NCBI GenBank assembly: GCA_964461325.1
Contig: CAYWTW010000035.1
Coordinates: 1-7,846, forward strand
Direction of reading: 5' to 3'
Length of the DNA: 7,846 nt
Source: CAYUVV01 sp964461325
GTDB taxonomy: Bacteria; Patescibacteriota; Minisyncoccia; Phycocordibacterales; JACOZG01
Shown: positions 1 through 6,104 of the stretch, piece by piece
How the letters are laid out: each line of letters begins with the position of its first letter
How positions within the stretch are numbered: the stretch's first letter is position 1
Program-made: the position numbers and the translations under genes
Notes under the pieces: generated by a model
Told to the model about the DNA's origin: nothing
What the model saw: only the letters and a program-made list of their open reading frames with translations
The model's database searches: none

Positions 1-361
1 CCGGAACGGCGAGAAGTTGGCGTTTTTCTTGTTTGGTCAGATAGCCGGACCGATGTTTGGTCACGCGAATCGTCTTGATAAACGCGAACGGATTATTTTC
101 GGTTCTGCGCACCTCCCGACAAAATCCGTAAAAACTTCTCAGGGCTGACAAGGAGCGGTTAATTGAAGATGGGGCCCGCCCCTTCTTTTCCAGCGCTCGC
201 AAAAAAGCTTCTCCGTCGGTGGCAGTAGCCGAAAGTAGGTCATCGGCGGATAAAAAATCACGAAATAATCTCACGTCTCGTCTGTATGATATTCTAGTAT
301 TCTCGGCTGGAAAACTCTCCAGAAAAGCTTCGAGTAAGGCGCCAACATTCATCTCAGCCAT
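1..361 (-). CDS. Tyrosine recombinase/integrase (Xer-like), N-terminal part; cut by window edge
   Basis: This minus-strand frame opens near position 361 and stays open to the window edge, giving 120 codons with no stop. It matches the N-terminal SAM-like core-binding domain of tyrosine recombinases. An early helix ends in LLEAFLESF, followed by NTRISYRRDVRLFRDFL (residues 21-37). The SINRSLSALRSFYGFC helix (66-81) leads to an NPF turn (90-92) and then LTKQEKRQLL (108-117), where the catalytic domain normally begins. The catalytic R-K-H-R-H-Y residues lie outside the window. Such enzymes cut and rejoin DNA; Xer members resolve chromosome dimers, others move elements, and the visible part cannot separate these roles. 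The start is uncertain. ATG at 361 gives a family-typical N-terminus, ATG at 352 is possible, and an in-frame TTG at 374-376 has the best ribosome binding site (AAAGGA, 386-391). A stop lies in frame just upstream of that site. The gene appears to have its own promoter after dnaJ. Confidence 0.88.
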   Translation of the reverse strand, partial: MAEMNVGALLEAFLESFPAENTRISYRRDVRLFRDFLSADDLLSATATDGEAFLRALEKKGRAPSSINRSLSALRSFYGFCREVRRTENNPFAFIKTIRVTKHRSGYLTKQEKRQLLAVP

Positions 362-385
362 TACCCCCGTTGTCAAGGTGCACCG

Positions 386-391
386 TCCTTT
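386..391 (-). promoter_or_regulatory. Shine-Dalgarno site for the recombinase (supports a TTG start)
   Basis: On the minus strand the site reads AAAGGA and lies 9 bases before an in-frame TTG at 374-376. The same AAAGGA with the same 9-base spacing precedes grpE, so the arrangement is used elsewhere in this genome. The ATG codons at 361 and 352 have only a GGGGG run nearby (364-368), 2 and 11 bases away. This favours TTG initiation, but homologue alignment is needed because the family N-terminus tolerates either choice. Confidence 0.5.
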
Positions 392-403
392 CTAGATTAG
401 AAA
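389..403. repeat. Inverted repeat (6-base arms, 3-base loop) overlapping the recombinase ribosome binding site
   Basis: The plus strand reads TTTCTA-GAT-TAGAAA, a perfect inverted repeat with 6-base arms. It lies between the candidate promoter (422-450) and the start of the recombinase. On the transcript its downstream arm contains the first three bases of the AAAGGA ribosome binding site. It could form a small AU-rich hairpin that partly hides the site, or be a half-site pair for a DNA-binding protein. The stem is weak, and an inverted repeat of this size can occur by chance in AT-rich DNA. Confidence 0.4.
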
Positions 404-421
404 TTAACCTGGTCCATTTTT

Positions 422-450
422 ATTCTACGCTATATACTACAAAAAATCAA
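422..450 (-). promoter_or_regulatory. Candidate sigma70-type promoter for the recombinase
   Basis: On the minus strand a -35 hexamer TTGATT (445-450) is separated by exactly 17 bases (428-444) from a -10 hexamer TAGAAT (422-427). The -35 matches consensus at four of six positions and the -10 at five of six. Transcription would start near 410-416, leaving a leader of roughly 35 to 60 bases depending on the start codon. It lies just after the dnaJ stop, in the longest non-coding stretch of the window. No clear intrinsic terminator separates it from dnaJ, so read-through from the chaperone genes may also supply this gene. Confidence 0.6.
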
Positions 451-458
451 TGCGTTGG

Positions 459-1520
459 CTAGACCCCCTCGTTTTTGAGCTCTTCCACTAGTTTTTTTGC
501 TTTGCGAGAAAGTTTGGCCGGATTTTTGACTCTAATTTGAACCAGCAAATCACCGCGGCGATTATTGGCTCCCACGGCTCCGTGGCCGCGCAGGCGTAAC
601 GACTCTCCAGTGGAAACTCCGGAAGGAATTCTCAATTTAACTTCGCCATCGAGCGTAGCCACACTATATTCAGCACCTAACAGAGCATCCGAAAGTTTAA
701 CGTCCAGATTCATGGTCAAATTTTCGCCTTCGCGGCGAAAAACCGGATGCTTTTCAACATGAACTTTAATATACAGATCGCCGGCCAACCCGCCGGGAAC
801 GGCTTCGCCGCGACCGCTCAAGCGGATCATCTCGCCAGAGCCGATGCCGGCCGGAACGGTTACCGTCACTTCGTCTGGGCCGCGCGCCACGCCATAGCCA
901 GAGCAGGTTCGACATTTTGTTTCGGGGATTTTGCCTCGGCCAAGACAGTCTTGGCATTCCCGCGTGGTAGTGAAAACGCCGACGAGCGAGCGCCGAGTCT
1001 CGTTCAAGCGGCCCCGGCCATTGCAAGTCGGGCAAGCTTTGGTCGAGCTATCGGTTTCCGCTCCTGATCCGCGACAAGTTTGGCAAACATTGGTTTTATT
1101 AATCAGAATTTTTCGTTCGGTGCCAAAAATCGATTCCGCGAAAGAAATTTGGATATCCACCGACACATCTCGCCCGCGTTTCTGGGTGAAGCCGCCCCCG
1201 GCACGATTAAAGAACTCGTTAAAGATATCGTTGAGATCAAACTGGAAACCCTGACCACCAAACCCGCCGTCGGTGGTCGAAAAACCGAACCCGCCGCCAT
1301 CTCCGCCACCGGCAAACGATTGTCCGTAAGCATCGTACTCGGCGCGACGCTTGGAATTAGAAAGAATTTGATAAGCTTCATTCACCTCCTTGAATTTTTG
1401 CTCATCGCCGCCTTTTTTATCTGGATGATATTTATGAGCCAACTTGTGAAAAGCACGACGCAATTCTTCAGCCGAGGCATTCCGCTCGACTCCCAAAATT
1501 TTGTAATAATCTTTAGCCAT
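459..1520 (-). CDS. dnaJ: Chaperone protein DnaJ (Hsp40)
   Basis: This is a 353-residue type I J-protein, the cytoplasmic co-chaperone that delivers unfolded substrates to DnaK and stimulates its ATPase. The J domain fills residues 1-70 with the HPD motif at 32-34. A Gly/Phe-rich stretch (about 70-112) includes the DIF motif at 98-100. The zinc domain has four CxxCxGxG repeats, with cysteines at 146/149, 163/166, 189/192 and 203/206, all intact. The C-terminal substrate-binding region runs from about 215 to the end. Length is slightly below the usual 370-380, with no domain missing. The start MAKDYYKILGV is family-typical. It overlaps the end of dnaK by 8 bases, so translation is probably coupled; no strong ribosome binding site is seen. 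The stop is TAG. It is the last gene of the chaperone set. Confidence 0.98.
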   Translation of the reverse strand: MAKDYYKILGVERNASAEELRRAFHKLAHKYHPDKKGGDEQKFKEVNEAYQILSNSKRRAEYDAYGQSFAGGGDGGGFGFSTTDGGFGGQGFQFDLNDIFNEFFNRAGGGFTQKRGRDVSVDIQISFAESIFGTERKILINKTNVCQTCRGSGAETDSSTKACPTCNGRGRLNETRRSLVGVFTTTRECQDCLGRGKIPETKCRTCSGYGVARGPDEVTVTVPAGIGSGEMIRLSGRGEAVPGGLAGDLYIKVHVEKHPVFRREGENLTMNLDVKLSDALLGAEYSVATLDGEVKLRIPSGVSTGESLRLRGHGAVGANNRRGDLLVQIRVKNPAKLSRKAKKLVEELKNEGV

Positions 1521-3336
1521 TTTGGTTTTTGCTCAAAGCCTCGCCAATCTTCTGCATCTCGCTCGAAAGGGCCGCGCTCGCTTGTTTTAATTTTTCCATA
1601 TCCTCTCCCGCTCGAGCGTCTTTCAGCTCTTTAATTTTTGACTGGACCGATTCTTTAATCGCGGTTTCTAATTTATCTCCCGCGTCCGCCAGCGCTTTTT
1701 CGGCGGTATAAATCAATTGATCGGCGGAATTACGAATTTCCACTTGTTCTCGTTTGCGCGCGTCTTCCGCCGCGTGCGTTTCGGCCTCGGTTTTCATCCG
1801 CTCGACGTCTTCTTTGCTCAAGCTTGATCGGGCTTCAATTTTGATCGATTGTTCGCGACCACTGGCCTTATCTTTGGCCTTTACGCTCAAAATACCATTG
1901 GCATCAATATCAAACGACACTTCAATCTGCGGGCGGCCACGCGGCGACGGCGGAATACCGTCTAAAATGAATCGTCCCAAACTTTTGTTGTCAGTAGCCA
2001 TCGATCGCTCGCCTTGAACCACGTGGATTTCAACTTGAGTTTGATTATCGGCCGCGGTGGAAAAAATCTGGCTTCGCGACACCGGCACGGTCGTGTTCCG
2101 CTCAATCAATTTAGTCGCCACTCCGCCCATCGTCTCAATCCCAAACGACAAAGGCGTAACGTCAAGCAATAACACGTCCTTAACGTCACCCTGAAAGATG
2201 CCGGCCTGAATGGCCGCACCCAAAGCCACCACTTCATCCGGGTTAATCGACCGATTGGGTTCTCGGCCGAAAAACTTTTTCACCGCCTCGACGATCGCCG
2301 GCATTCTTGTCTGCCCACCGACCAAAATCACCTCATCAATGTCTGACAATTGATAGCCGGAGGCCTCTACCGCGCGCTTGGTAATCTCAATTGAACGATC
2401 AATATAGGTCTTGGCTAGCTCTTCGAGCTTGGCACGAGTTATTTTCAAAAGTAAGTGTTTGGGCCCGTTCGCGTCTGACGTAATAAAAGGAATGTTTATT
2501 TCCGTTTCCAGCGTCGTCGAAAGTTCGTGTTTGGCTTTTTCCGCGGCTTCTTTCAATCGCTGGAGAGCGAGCGAGTCTTTAGTAATATCAATGCCGTTAT
2601 CTTTTTTAAATTCCGCCGCTACCCACTTGATGATGGTTTGATCAATATCCTCGCCACCCATATGTGAATCTCCGTCCGTCGCTTTGACCTGGATGCTTTG
2701 TTCCCCCTCTTCGCCAGTAATTTCAAGGATAGAAATATCGAAGGTCCCACCACCAAAATCATAAACGGCGATTTGTTCGTTCTTCCGCCGGTTGAAGCCG
2801 TAGGCCAAAGCCGCAGCCGTCGGTTCATTGATGATTCGCCGTACTTTAAAACCAGCGATCTCGCCGGCGTCACGGGTCGCCTTACGCTGGGAGTCGTCAA
2901 AATAAGCCGGAACCGTAATAACAGCCTCTTCGATTTTCTCACCCAACTTGTTTTCCGCGTCGATCTTAAGTTTCTGCAAAATCATGGCCGAAACCTCCTC
3001 CGGACTGTAAAGCCGATCGCCAAGCTTGATCTTCACTCCGCCATCTTTGCCCGCTTCGAGCTTGAATGGAACAATCTCGCGGTCGCGCTTGATGTGGGCA
3101 TCGTCAAAATGATGACCCATCAAACGCTTAACGCCAAAAATCGTGTTCTCGGGATTGGTAATCGCCTGGCGCTTAGCCAAAAGACCGACAGTTCGTTCGC
3201 CAGATTTAGTCAAAGCCACCACCGAAGGAGTCGTCCGCGCGCCTTCGGTATTTTCCACCACCTTCGGTTCGCCACCTTCGACATAAGCCATGGCGGAGTT
3301 GGTGGTGCCCAAATCAATACCAAGAATTTTTGCCAT
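1513..3336 (-). CDS. dnaK: Chaperone protein DnaK (Hsp70)
   Basis: This is a 607-residue Hsp70, the ATP-driven cytoplasmic chaperone that binds exposed hydrophobic peptides in a cycle with DnaJ and GrpE. The nucleotide-binding domain shows phosphate loop DLGTTNS (8-14), phosphate loop 2 DFGGGTFD (193-200) and ILVGGQTR (337-344). The interdomain linker DVLLLDVTPL is at 387-396. The beta-sandwich substrate domain and helical lid follow. The segment around 76-105 carries the extra stretch typical of Gram-negative-type DnaK and absent from Firmicutes. The protein ends at SKNQNG without the disordered acidic tail (EEV-type ending) common in bacterial DnaK. It lies 17 bases after grpE with no evident Shine-Dalgarno site; the upstream bases are AT-rich. 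The start MAKILGIDLGTTNS is unambiguous. Confidence 0.99.
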   Translation of the reverse strand: MAKILGIDLGTTNSAMAYVEGGEPKVVENTEGARTTPSVVALTKSGERTVGLLAKRQAITNPENTIFGVKRLMGHHFDDAHIKRDREIVPFKLEAGKDGGVKIKLGDRLYSPEEVSAMILQKLKIDAENKLGEKIEEAVITVPAYFDDSQRKATRDAGEIAGFKVRRIINEPTAAALAYGFNRRKNEQIAVYDFGGGTFDISILEITGEEGEQSIQVKATDGDSHMGGEDIDQTIIKWVAAEFKKDNGIDITKDSLALQRLKEAAEKAKHELSTTLETEINIPFITSDANGPKHLLLKITRAKLEELAKTYIDRSIEITKRAVEASGYQLSDIDEVILVGGQTRMPAIVEAVKKFFGREPNRSINPDEVVALGAAIQAGIFQGDVKDVLLLDVTPLSFGIETMGGVATKLIERNTTVPVSRSQIFSTAADNQTQVEIHVVQGERSMATDNKSLGRFILDGIPPSPRGRPQIEVSFDIDANGILSVKAKDKASGREQSIKIEARSSLSKEDVERMKTEAETHAAEDARKREQVEIRNSADQLIYTAEKALADAGDKLETAIKESVQSKIKELKDARAGEDMEKLKQASAALSSEMQKIGEALSKNQNG

Positions 3337-3353
3337 AATGTTTATATGAAAGG

Positions 3354-3899
3354 TTAATTTTTAAAAATTGCGATTTTGACCCCGGCCGGCCGCAAGATTA
3401 TACCGCTTCGACGGTAACCTGTCTGCCTCACGCCAACAATTTTTTGGTCCTCTTCTTGGTCGGTCGCGGCAACGGTTTCAAACGCGGCGTGCAAATTCGG
3501 ATCAAAAGTTTCGCCCAACGCCGGTATCTCCTCCACCCCCAATCGCGACAAGAGGGTTTTCAGGTGCCCGTGGAGTTGTTTAAATCCGTCAAACCAAGCG
3601 GCTGGCAAATCGGCCCGCGCCTCATGTTCCAAAGCGGCTTCGAAACTGTCGGCTAAAACCAAAAACTCTATCAATAATTTATTTTCCGCGGCGCGACCGG
3701 CTTCGGCGCGAATCTCGGTCATCTGTTTTTGCAGATTTAGATAGTCAGCGCGCAAGCGTTGGGCGGTGTCGAGATAATCGCGTTTTTCACCCTGACAACG
3801 TTTCAATTCCTCACGACAACGCTTGAGTTTGGCCACACCATCGCCAGCCAAACCCTGATCTTCCGTCTCCGGAACAAATTCGGTCTGATTTTCCTCCAT
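3354..3899 (-). CDS. grpE: Nucleotide exchange factor GrpE
   Basis: This 181-residue protein is the DnaK nucleotide exchange factor: a homodimer that opens the DnaK ATPase domain to release ADP. An acidic N-terminal tail (1-20) precedes a long charged helix with coiled-coil character (about 22-75). A helical segment (about 76-120) and the C-terminal beta domain follow. The family signature is visible as FDPNLHAAF (132-140). The end, GYRRSGIILRPAGVKIA (161-177), fits the usual GY-x-x-x-G-R/I-x-LRPA-V pattern. The start at 3899 is supported by AAAGGA 9 bases upstream. The gene begins 13 bases after rpsI and ends 17 before dnaK. There is no hrcA gene or CIRCE operator in front of it, so control must be through the ribosomal transcript or a promoter I cannot recognise. 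Confidence 0.96.
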   Translation of the reverse strand: MEENQTEFVPETEDQGLAGDGVAKLKRCREELKRCQGEKRDYLDTAQRLRADYLNLQKQMTEIRAEAGRAAENKLLIEFLVLADSFEAALEHEARADLPAAWFDGFKQLHGHLKTLLSRLGVEEIPALGETFDPNLHAAFETVAATDQEEDQKIVGVRQTGYRRSGIILRPAGVKIAIFKN

Positions 3900-3908
3900 T
3901 CGGACAAA

Positions 3909-3914
3909 TCCTTT
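3909..3914 (-). promoter_or_regulatory. Shine-Dalgarno site for grpE
   Basis: AAAGGA on the minus strand lies 9 bases before the grpE ATG and partly overlaps the rpsI stop codon (TAA, 3913-3915). It is one of only three clear sites in the window. It fixes the grpE start and suggests that grpE, although it follows a ribosomal gene closely, recruits ribosomes independently. Confidence 0.7.
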
Positions 3915-4335
3915 AACGCTTCGACCACTGCGGAGCTTTGCGCGCCTTTTTCAGACCAAATTTTCGGCGTTCTTTGGCGCGGGCATCCCGCGTCAGAAAA
4001 CCGGCTTTTTTCAAAGGCAGACGAGCGCTAGGATCATTGAGAATGAGGGCGCGCGACAGACCAAGAGCCACAGCGTCCGCTTGCGCCATCAGCCCACCGC
4101 CGTCGGCGATTACCGTTACCGCGAATTTTTTTTCCGCTTCCAAGAGCTTGAGCGGGGCCAAAACCCGATGCCTGGCAAGCGGCAAAACAAAGTAATCAGT
4201 CCAATCTCGTTCGTTAACCGTAAATCGCCCTTTGTCTCCCCGTGGGTAAAGGCGAACGCGAGCCACGGCCGTCTTGCGTCGACCAACGGCCTCCAAGTAT
4301 TTTCCAGATTTGCTGGTTGTTTTCGCTGTAACCAT
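3913..4335 (-). CDS. rpsI: 30S ribosomal protein S9
   Basis: This 140-residue S9 is a 30S head protein whose basic C-terminal tail reaches the P-site tRNA. The N-terminal EAVGRRKTAVARVRLYPRG (15-33) is typical. The signature region is GGGLMAQADAVALGLSRAL (79-97), where the usual G-Q-A is A-Q-A. The tail LTRDARAKERRKFGLKKAR (114-132) continues to PQWSKR at the end; most bacteria have PQFSKR, so a tryptophan replaces the phenylalanine beside the terminal SKR. A Lys/Thr/Ser-rich N-terminal extension of about 10 residues precedes the core. It follows rplM by 7 bases, the usual rplM-rpsI pair. No Shine-Dalgarno site is evident. Confidence 0.98.
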   Translation of the reverse strand: MVTAKTTSKSGKYLEAVGRRKTAVARVRLYPRGDKGRFTVNERDWTDYFVLPLARHRVLAPLKLLEAEKKFAVTVIADGGGLMAQADAVALGLSRALILNDPSARLPLKKAGFLTRDARAKERRKFGLKKARKAPQWSKR

Positions 4336-4342
4336 AAATTAT

Positions 4343-4705
4343 CTAGTGGTTGATTTCTAAATTCTGCAAAATTTGACGCCGCAATTTATTTCGCGGCAAC
4401 ATCCGAGTAATCGCTCGCCGCAACAACTCAATCCGACCGCGGCGGCGGATCAAACTATCGGCTTTTTCCTGTTTTAAACCGCCCGGCCAACCGCTGTAAC
4501 GAGAGTAGACCTTGGAACGCGTTTTGTCTCCGGTAAAAATAGCTTGATCGGCGTTGCTGATTTTCACTTTGACGTCCGGAATTTGGTTAGGCTGGAAACT
4601 AACTTCGCGCTTGCCGCGGAGCAGGGCAGCCGCCTCACTGGCCAATCGTCCAATCGGCCGACCGGCGGCCTCCAAATTATAAATCTTGGTTTCGGCTTTT
4701 TTCAT
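4343..4705 (-). CDS. rplM: 50S ribosomal protein L13, short form
   Basis: This L13 has 120 residues, against about 142-150 in most bacteria. L13 is an early-assembly 50S protein that binds 23S rRNA. The core is recognisable: GRPIGRLASEAAALLRGK (15-32), the NADQAIFTGDK strand (51-61), the SGWPGGLK loop (71-78) and RMLPRNKL (101-108). It stops about ten residues later at NLEINH. It therefore lacks the C-terminal segment (YAG-x-x-H-PH-x-AQQP-type end) found in E. coli L13, and it has a slightly shortened N-terminus. The TAG stop is followed at once by rpsI, so this is not a frameshift visible in the DNA. The gene starts 6 bases after rplQ with no Shine-Dalgarno site. Confidence 0.97.
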   Translation of the reverse strand: MKKAETKIYNLEAAGRPIGRLASEAAALLRGKREVSFQPNQIPDVKVKISNADQAIFTGDKTRSKVYSRYSGWPGGLKQEKADSLIRRRGRIELLRRAITRMLPRNKLRRQILQNLEINH

Positions 4706-4711
4706 AATTTA

Positions 4712-5062
4712 CTAAACAAATTGAATGATCGACATCGCGCTACCGTCACTCGTGCGATTAGGCAATTTAACAATCCGAGTATAGCCGCCAGAACGCTCGG
4801 CATAACGGGGAGCAATTTCCTTAACCAATTTTTTGGTTTCAAGCGCGCCGCCAAGACGAGAGCGCACCAAACGCGCGCTAGCCAGATTGTCTTTTTTCGA
4901 TTGAGTTACCAATTTCTCCACCAGAGGACGCAGTTCTTTAGCCTTGGCGGTGGTAGTTTTGATTTGGCCATGGCGGACCAATGATCGCGCGAGCGAACGA
5001 AGCAGGGCTCGCCGGCCATCCCGCGGCCGACCAAATTTTCGATTAGTGCGATGAAAACTCAT
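4712..5062 (-). CDS. rplQ: 50S ribosomal protein L17
   Basis: This 116-residue L17 is a 50S protein near the peptide exit tunnel and a usual last gene of the alpha operon. The diagnostic block HGQIKTTTAKAKELRPLVEK (31-50) and the C-terminal YAERSGGYTRIVKLPNR (87-103) are well conserved. Length is normal for the short L17 form. The start is supported by AAGGAG 10 bases upstream, inside the end of rpoA. The gap to rpoA is 7 bases, so the two are probably translationally coupled. Confidence 0.98.
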   Translation of the reverse strand: MSFHRTNRKFGRPRDGRRALLRSLARSLVRHGQIKTTTAKAKELRPLVEKLVTQSKKDNLASARLVRSRLGGALETKKLVKEIAPRYAERSGGYTRIVKLPNRTSDGSAMSIIQFV

Positions 5063-5069
5063 GGATTTA

Positions 5070-6071
5070 CTACTCCTTCAAGGCCAAACCGCGTTTAGCC
5101 AAAATTTCTTTAATTTCTCGAATCGCTCGATCTCCCAGACCGCCCATTGCCAGCAAATCATCTCCCTTTTTACGGAGCAGGCCGCCAAGAGTGCGAACCC
5201 CACCATCGGCCAAGGCATTAACCACCCGAGTGGAAAGACCGAGTTCTTCAATTTTCAACTTAGCGTCATCCGCGGAAACAGTCGCGCCCTTTGCCGGCCC
5301 CGCCTCCCGAACCGAGGTGCCACTGTCGTTTGAGGCCGCCGCGCCAACCGGCGGCAAATCGTTATCCGCTTCGTTTTCTTCTCGAAAACCAACCACCGCC
5401 TTCAATTGACCAATCATGATCTCCACCGAACGCTCCAGCGCCCGACGCGGCTCGATGGTTCCATCGGTTTCGATTTGCAAGCGTAGGCGATTATAATCCG
5501 TCCGATCGCCAACACGCATATTCTCTACTTCGTAACTAGCCCTTCGAATCGGCGTGAAAGTCGCGTCCAAAAAAATCGTCCCAATTTCTTTACCCCGATC
5601 TTGCGTTTGAACTTCTTTAGGTAAATAACCGTGGCCCCGAGCAATCGTCAATTCCAACTCCAAAGAGGCGTTTTTGTCGGCCAAATTGGCGATAATCGAC
5701 TCGGGATTGATAACCTCCACCTGGCCCGGCAATTCCAAATCGGCGGCCGTCACTACCCGTGGTCCCTTTACTTTAAGTTTAATCGTCTGCGGTTCATTCG
5801 TGTTTAGACGAAAACGGATTTGTTTGAGATTGAAAATCAAATTAATCACATCCTCCTTAATTCCCGGAATAGTTGAAAACTCGTGCTTCACCCCGTCAAT
5901 TTTTAAGGAAGTAATCGCTGTCCCCACCAACGACGACAGAATAACTCGTCGCAGAGAATTACCCAGAGTCTGGCCGTAACCGGGGTACAAATTTTCGATT
6001 TCATAGATGCCCAAATTTCCTTCTTCTTTAATCACTTTAGGCTTGGAGGGTAAAATAATTCCTGAATCCAT
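5070..6071 (-). CDS. rpoA: DNA-directed RNA polymerase subunit alpha
   Basis: This 333-residue alpha subunit dimerises to scaffold beta and beta-prime assembly. The N-terminal domain (about 1-228) has the family block NLYPGYGQTLGNSLRRVILS (27-46) and the YEVENMRVGDRTDYNRLRL segment (180-198). A flexible, Ala/Gly/Ser/Asp-rich linker (about 230-270) is followed by an intact C-terminal domain (271-333). By alignment with E. coli, UP-element-contacting residues are partly conserved: R282 for R265, N285 for N268, G313 for G296 and E319 for E302. K298 becomes R315, S299 becomes A316 and C269 becomes A286. UP-element or activator contacts are therefore plausible. The gene starts 27 bases after rpsD, the largest gap inside the operon, and has no Shine-Dalgarno site. 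Confidence 0.99.
   Translation of the reverse strand: MDSGIILPSKPKVIKEEGNLGIYEIENLYPGYGQTLGNSLRRVILSSLVGTAITSLKIDGVKHEFSTIPGIKEDVINLIFNLKQIRFRLNTNEPQTIKLKVKGPRVVTAADLELPGQVEVINPESIIANLADKNASLELELTIARGHGYLPKEVQTQDRGKEIGTIFLDATFTPIRRASYEVENMRVGDRTDYNRLRLQIETDGTIEPRRALERSVEIMIGQLKAVVGFREENEADNDLPPVGAAASNDSGTSVREAGPAKGATVSADDAKLKIEELGLSTRVVNALADGGVRTLGGLLRKKGDDLLAMGGLGDRAIREIKEILAKRGLALKE
5073..5078 (-). promoter_or_regulatory. Shine-Dalgarno site for rplQ
   Basis: AAGGAG on the minus strand forms the last two codons of rpoA and lies 10 bases before the rplQ ATG. It is the strongest consensus ribosome binding site in the window and fixes the rplQ start. Confidence 0.75.
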
Positions 6072-6089
6072 ATTAAAAACTAGCTTAAT

Positions 6090-6104
6090 GTTTAAAAATT
6101 AAAC
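6090..6104. repeat. AT-rich inverted repeat across the rpsD stop codon
   Basis: The plus strand reads GTTTAA-AAA-TTAAAC, a perfect repeat with 6-base arms covering the rpsD stop and the start of the 27-base gap before rpoA. It is too AT-rich to act as an intrinsic terminator. A related arrangement (GTTTAATCTTTAAA on the minus strand) follows rpsK. The resemblance arises partly because both proteins end in Val-stop (GTT TAA). Confidence 0.3.

Noticed and set aside
1..361. A mobile element or integron carried next to dnaJ
   Set aside because: Only the N-terminal part of one recombinase is visible, with no attachment site, terminal repeat or cargo gene. A resident Xer-type protein is equally likely.
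377..458. Possible intrinsic terminator after dnaJ
   Set aside because: There is a T run on the transcribed strand (near 441-446), but no GC-rich stem precedes it; the only short complementary arms are four bases with a long loop.
1080..1634. A 184-residue plus-strand frame across the dnaK/dnaJ junction
   Set aside because: It lies wholly opposite conserved dnaJ and dnaK coding sequence, has no family resemblance and no credible ribosome binding site.
2698..3357. A 219-residue open frame on the plus strand, antisense to the 5' half of dnaK
   Set aside because: Long antisense frames over dnaK are a known artefact of its codon pattern. The predicted protein has no recognisable domain and the opposite strand is unquestionably dnaK.
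3900..3912. Possible heat-shock operator (CIRCE) before grpE
   Set aside because: The gap is only 13 bases, and no TTAGCACTC-N9-GAGTGCTAA pattern is seen there or in the end of rpsI.
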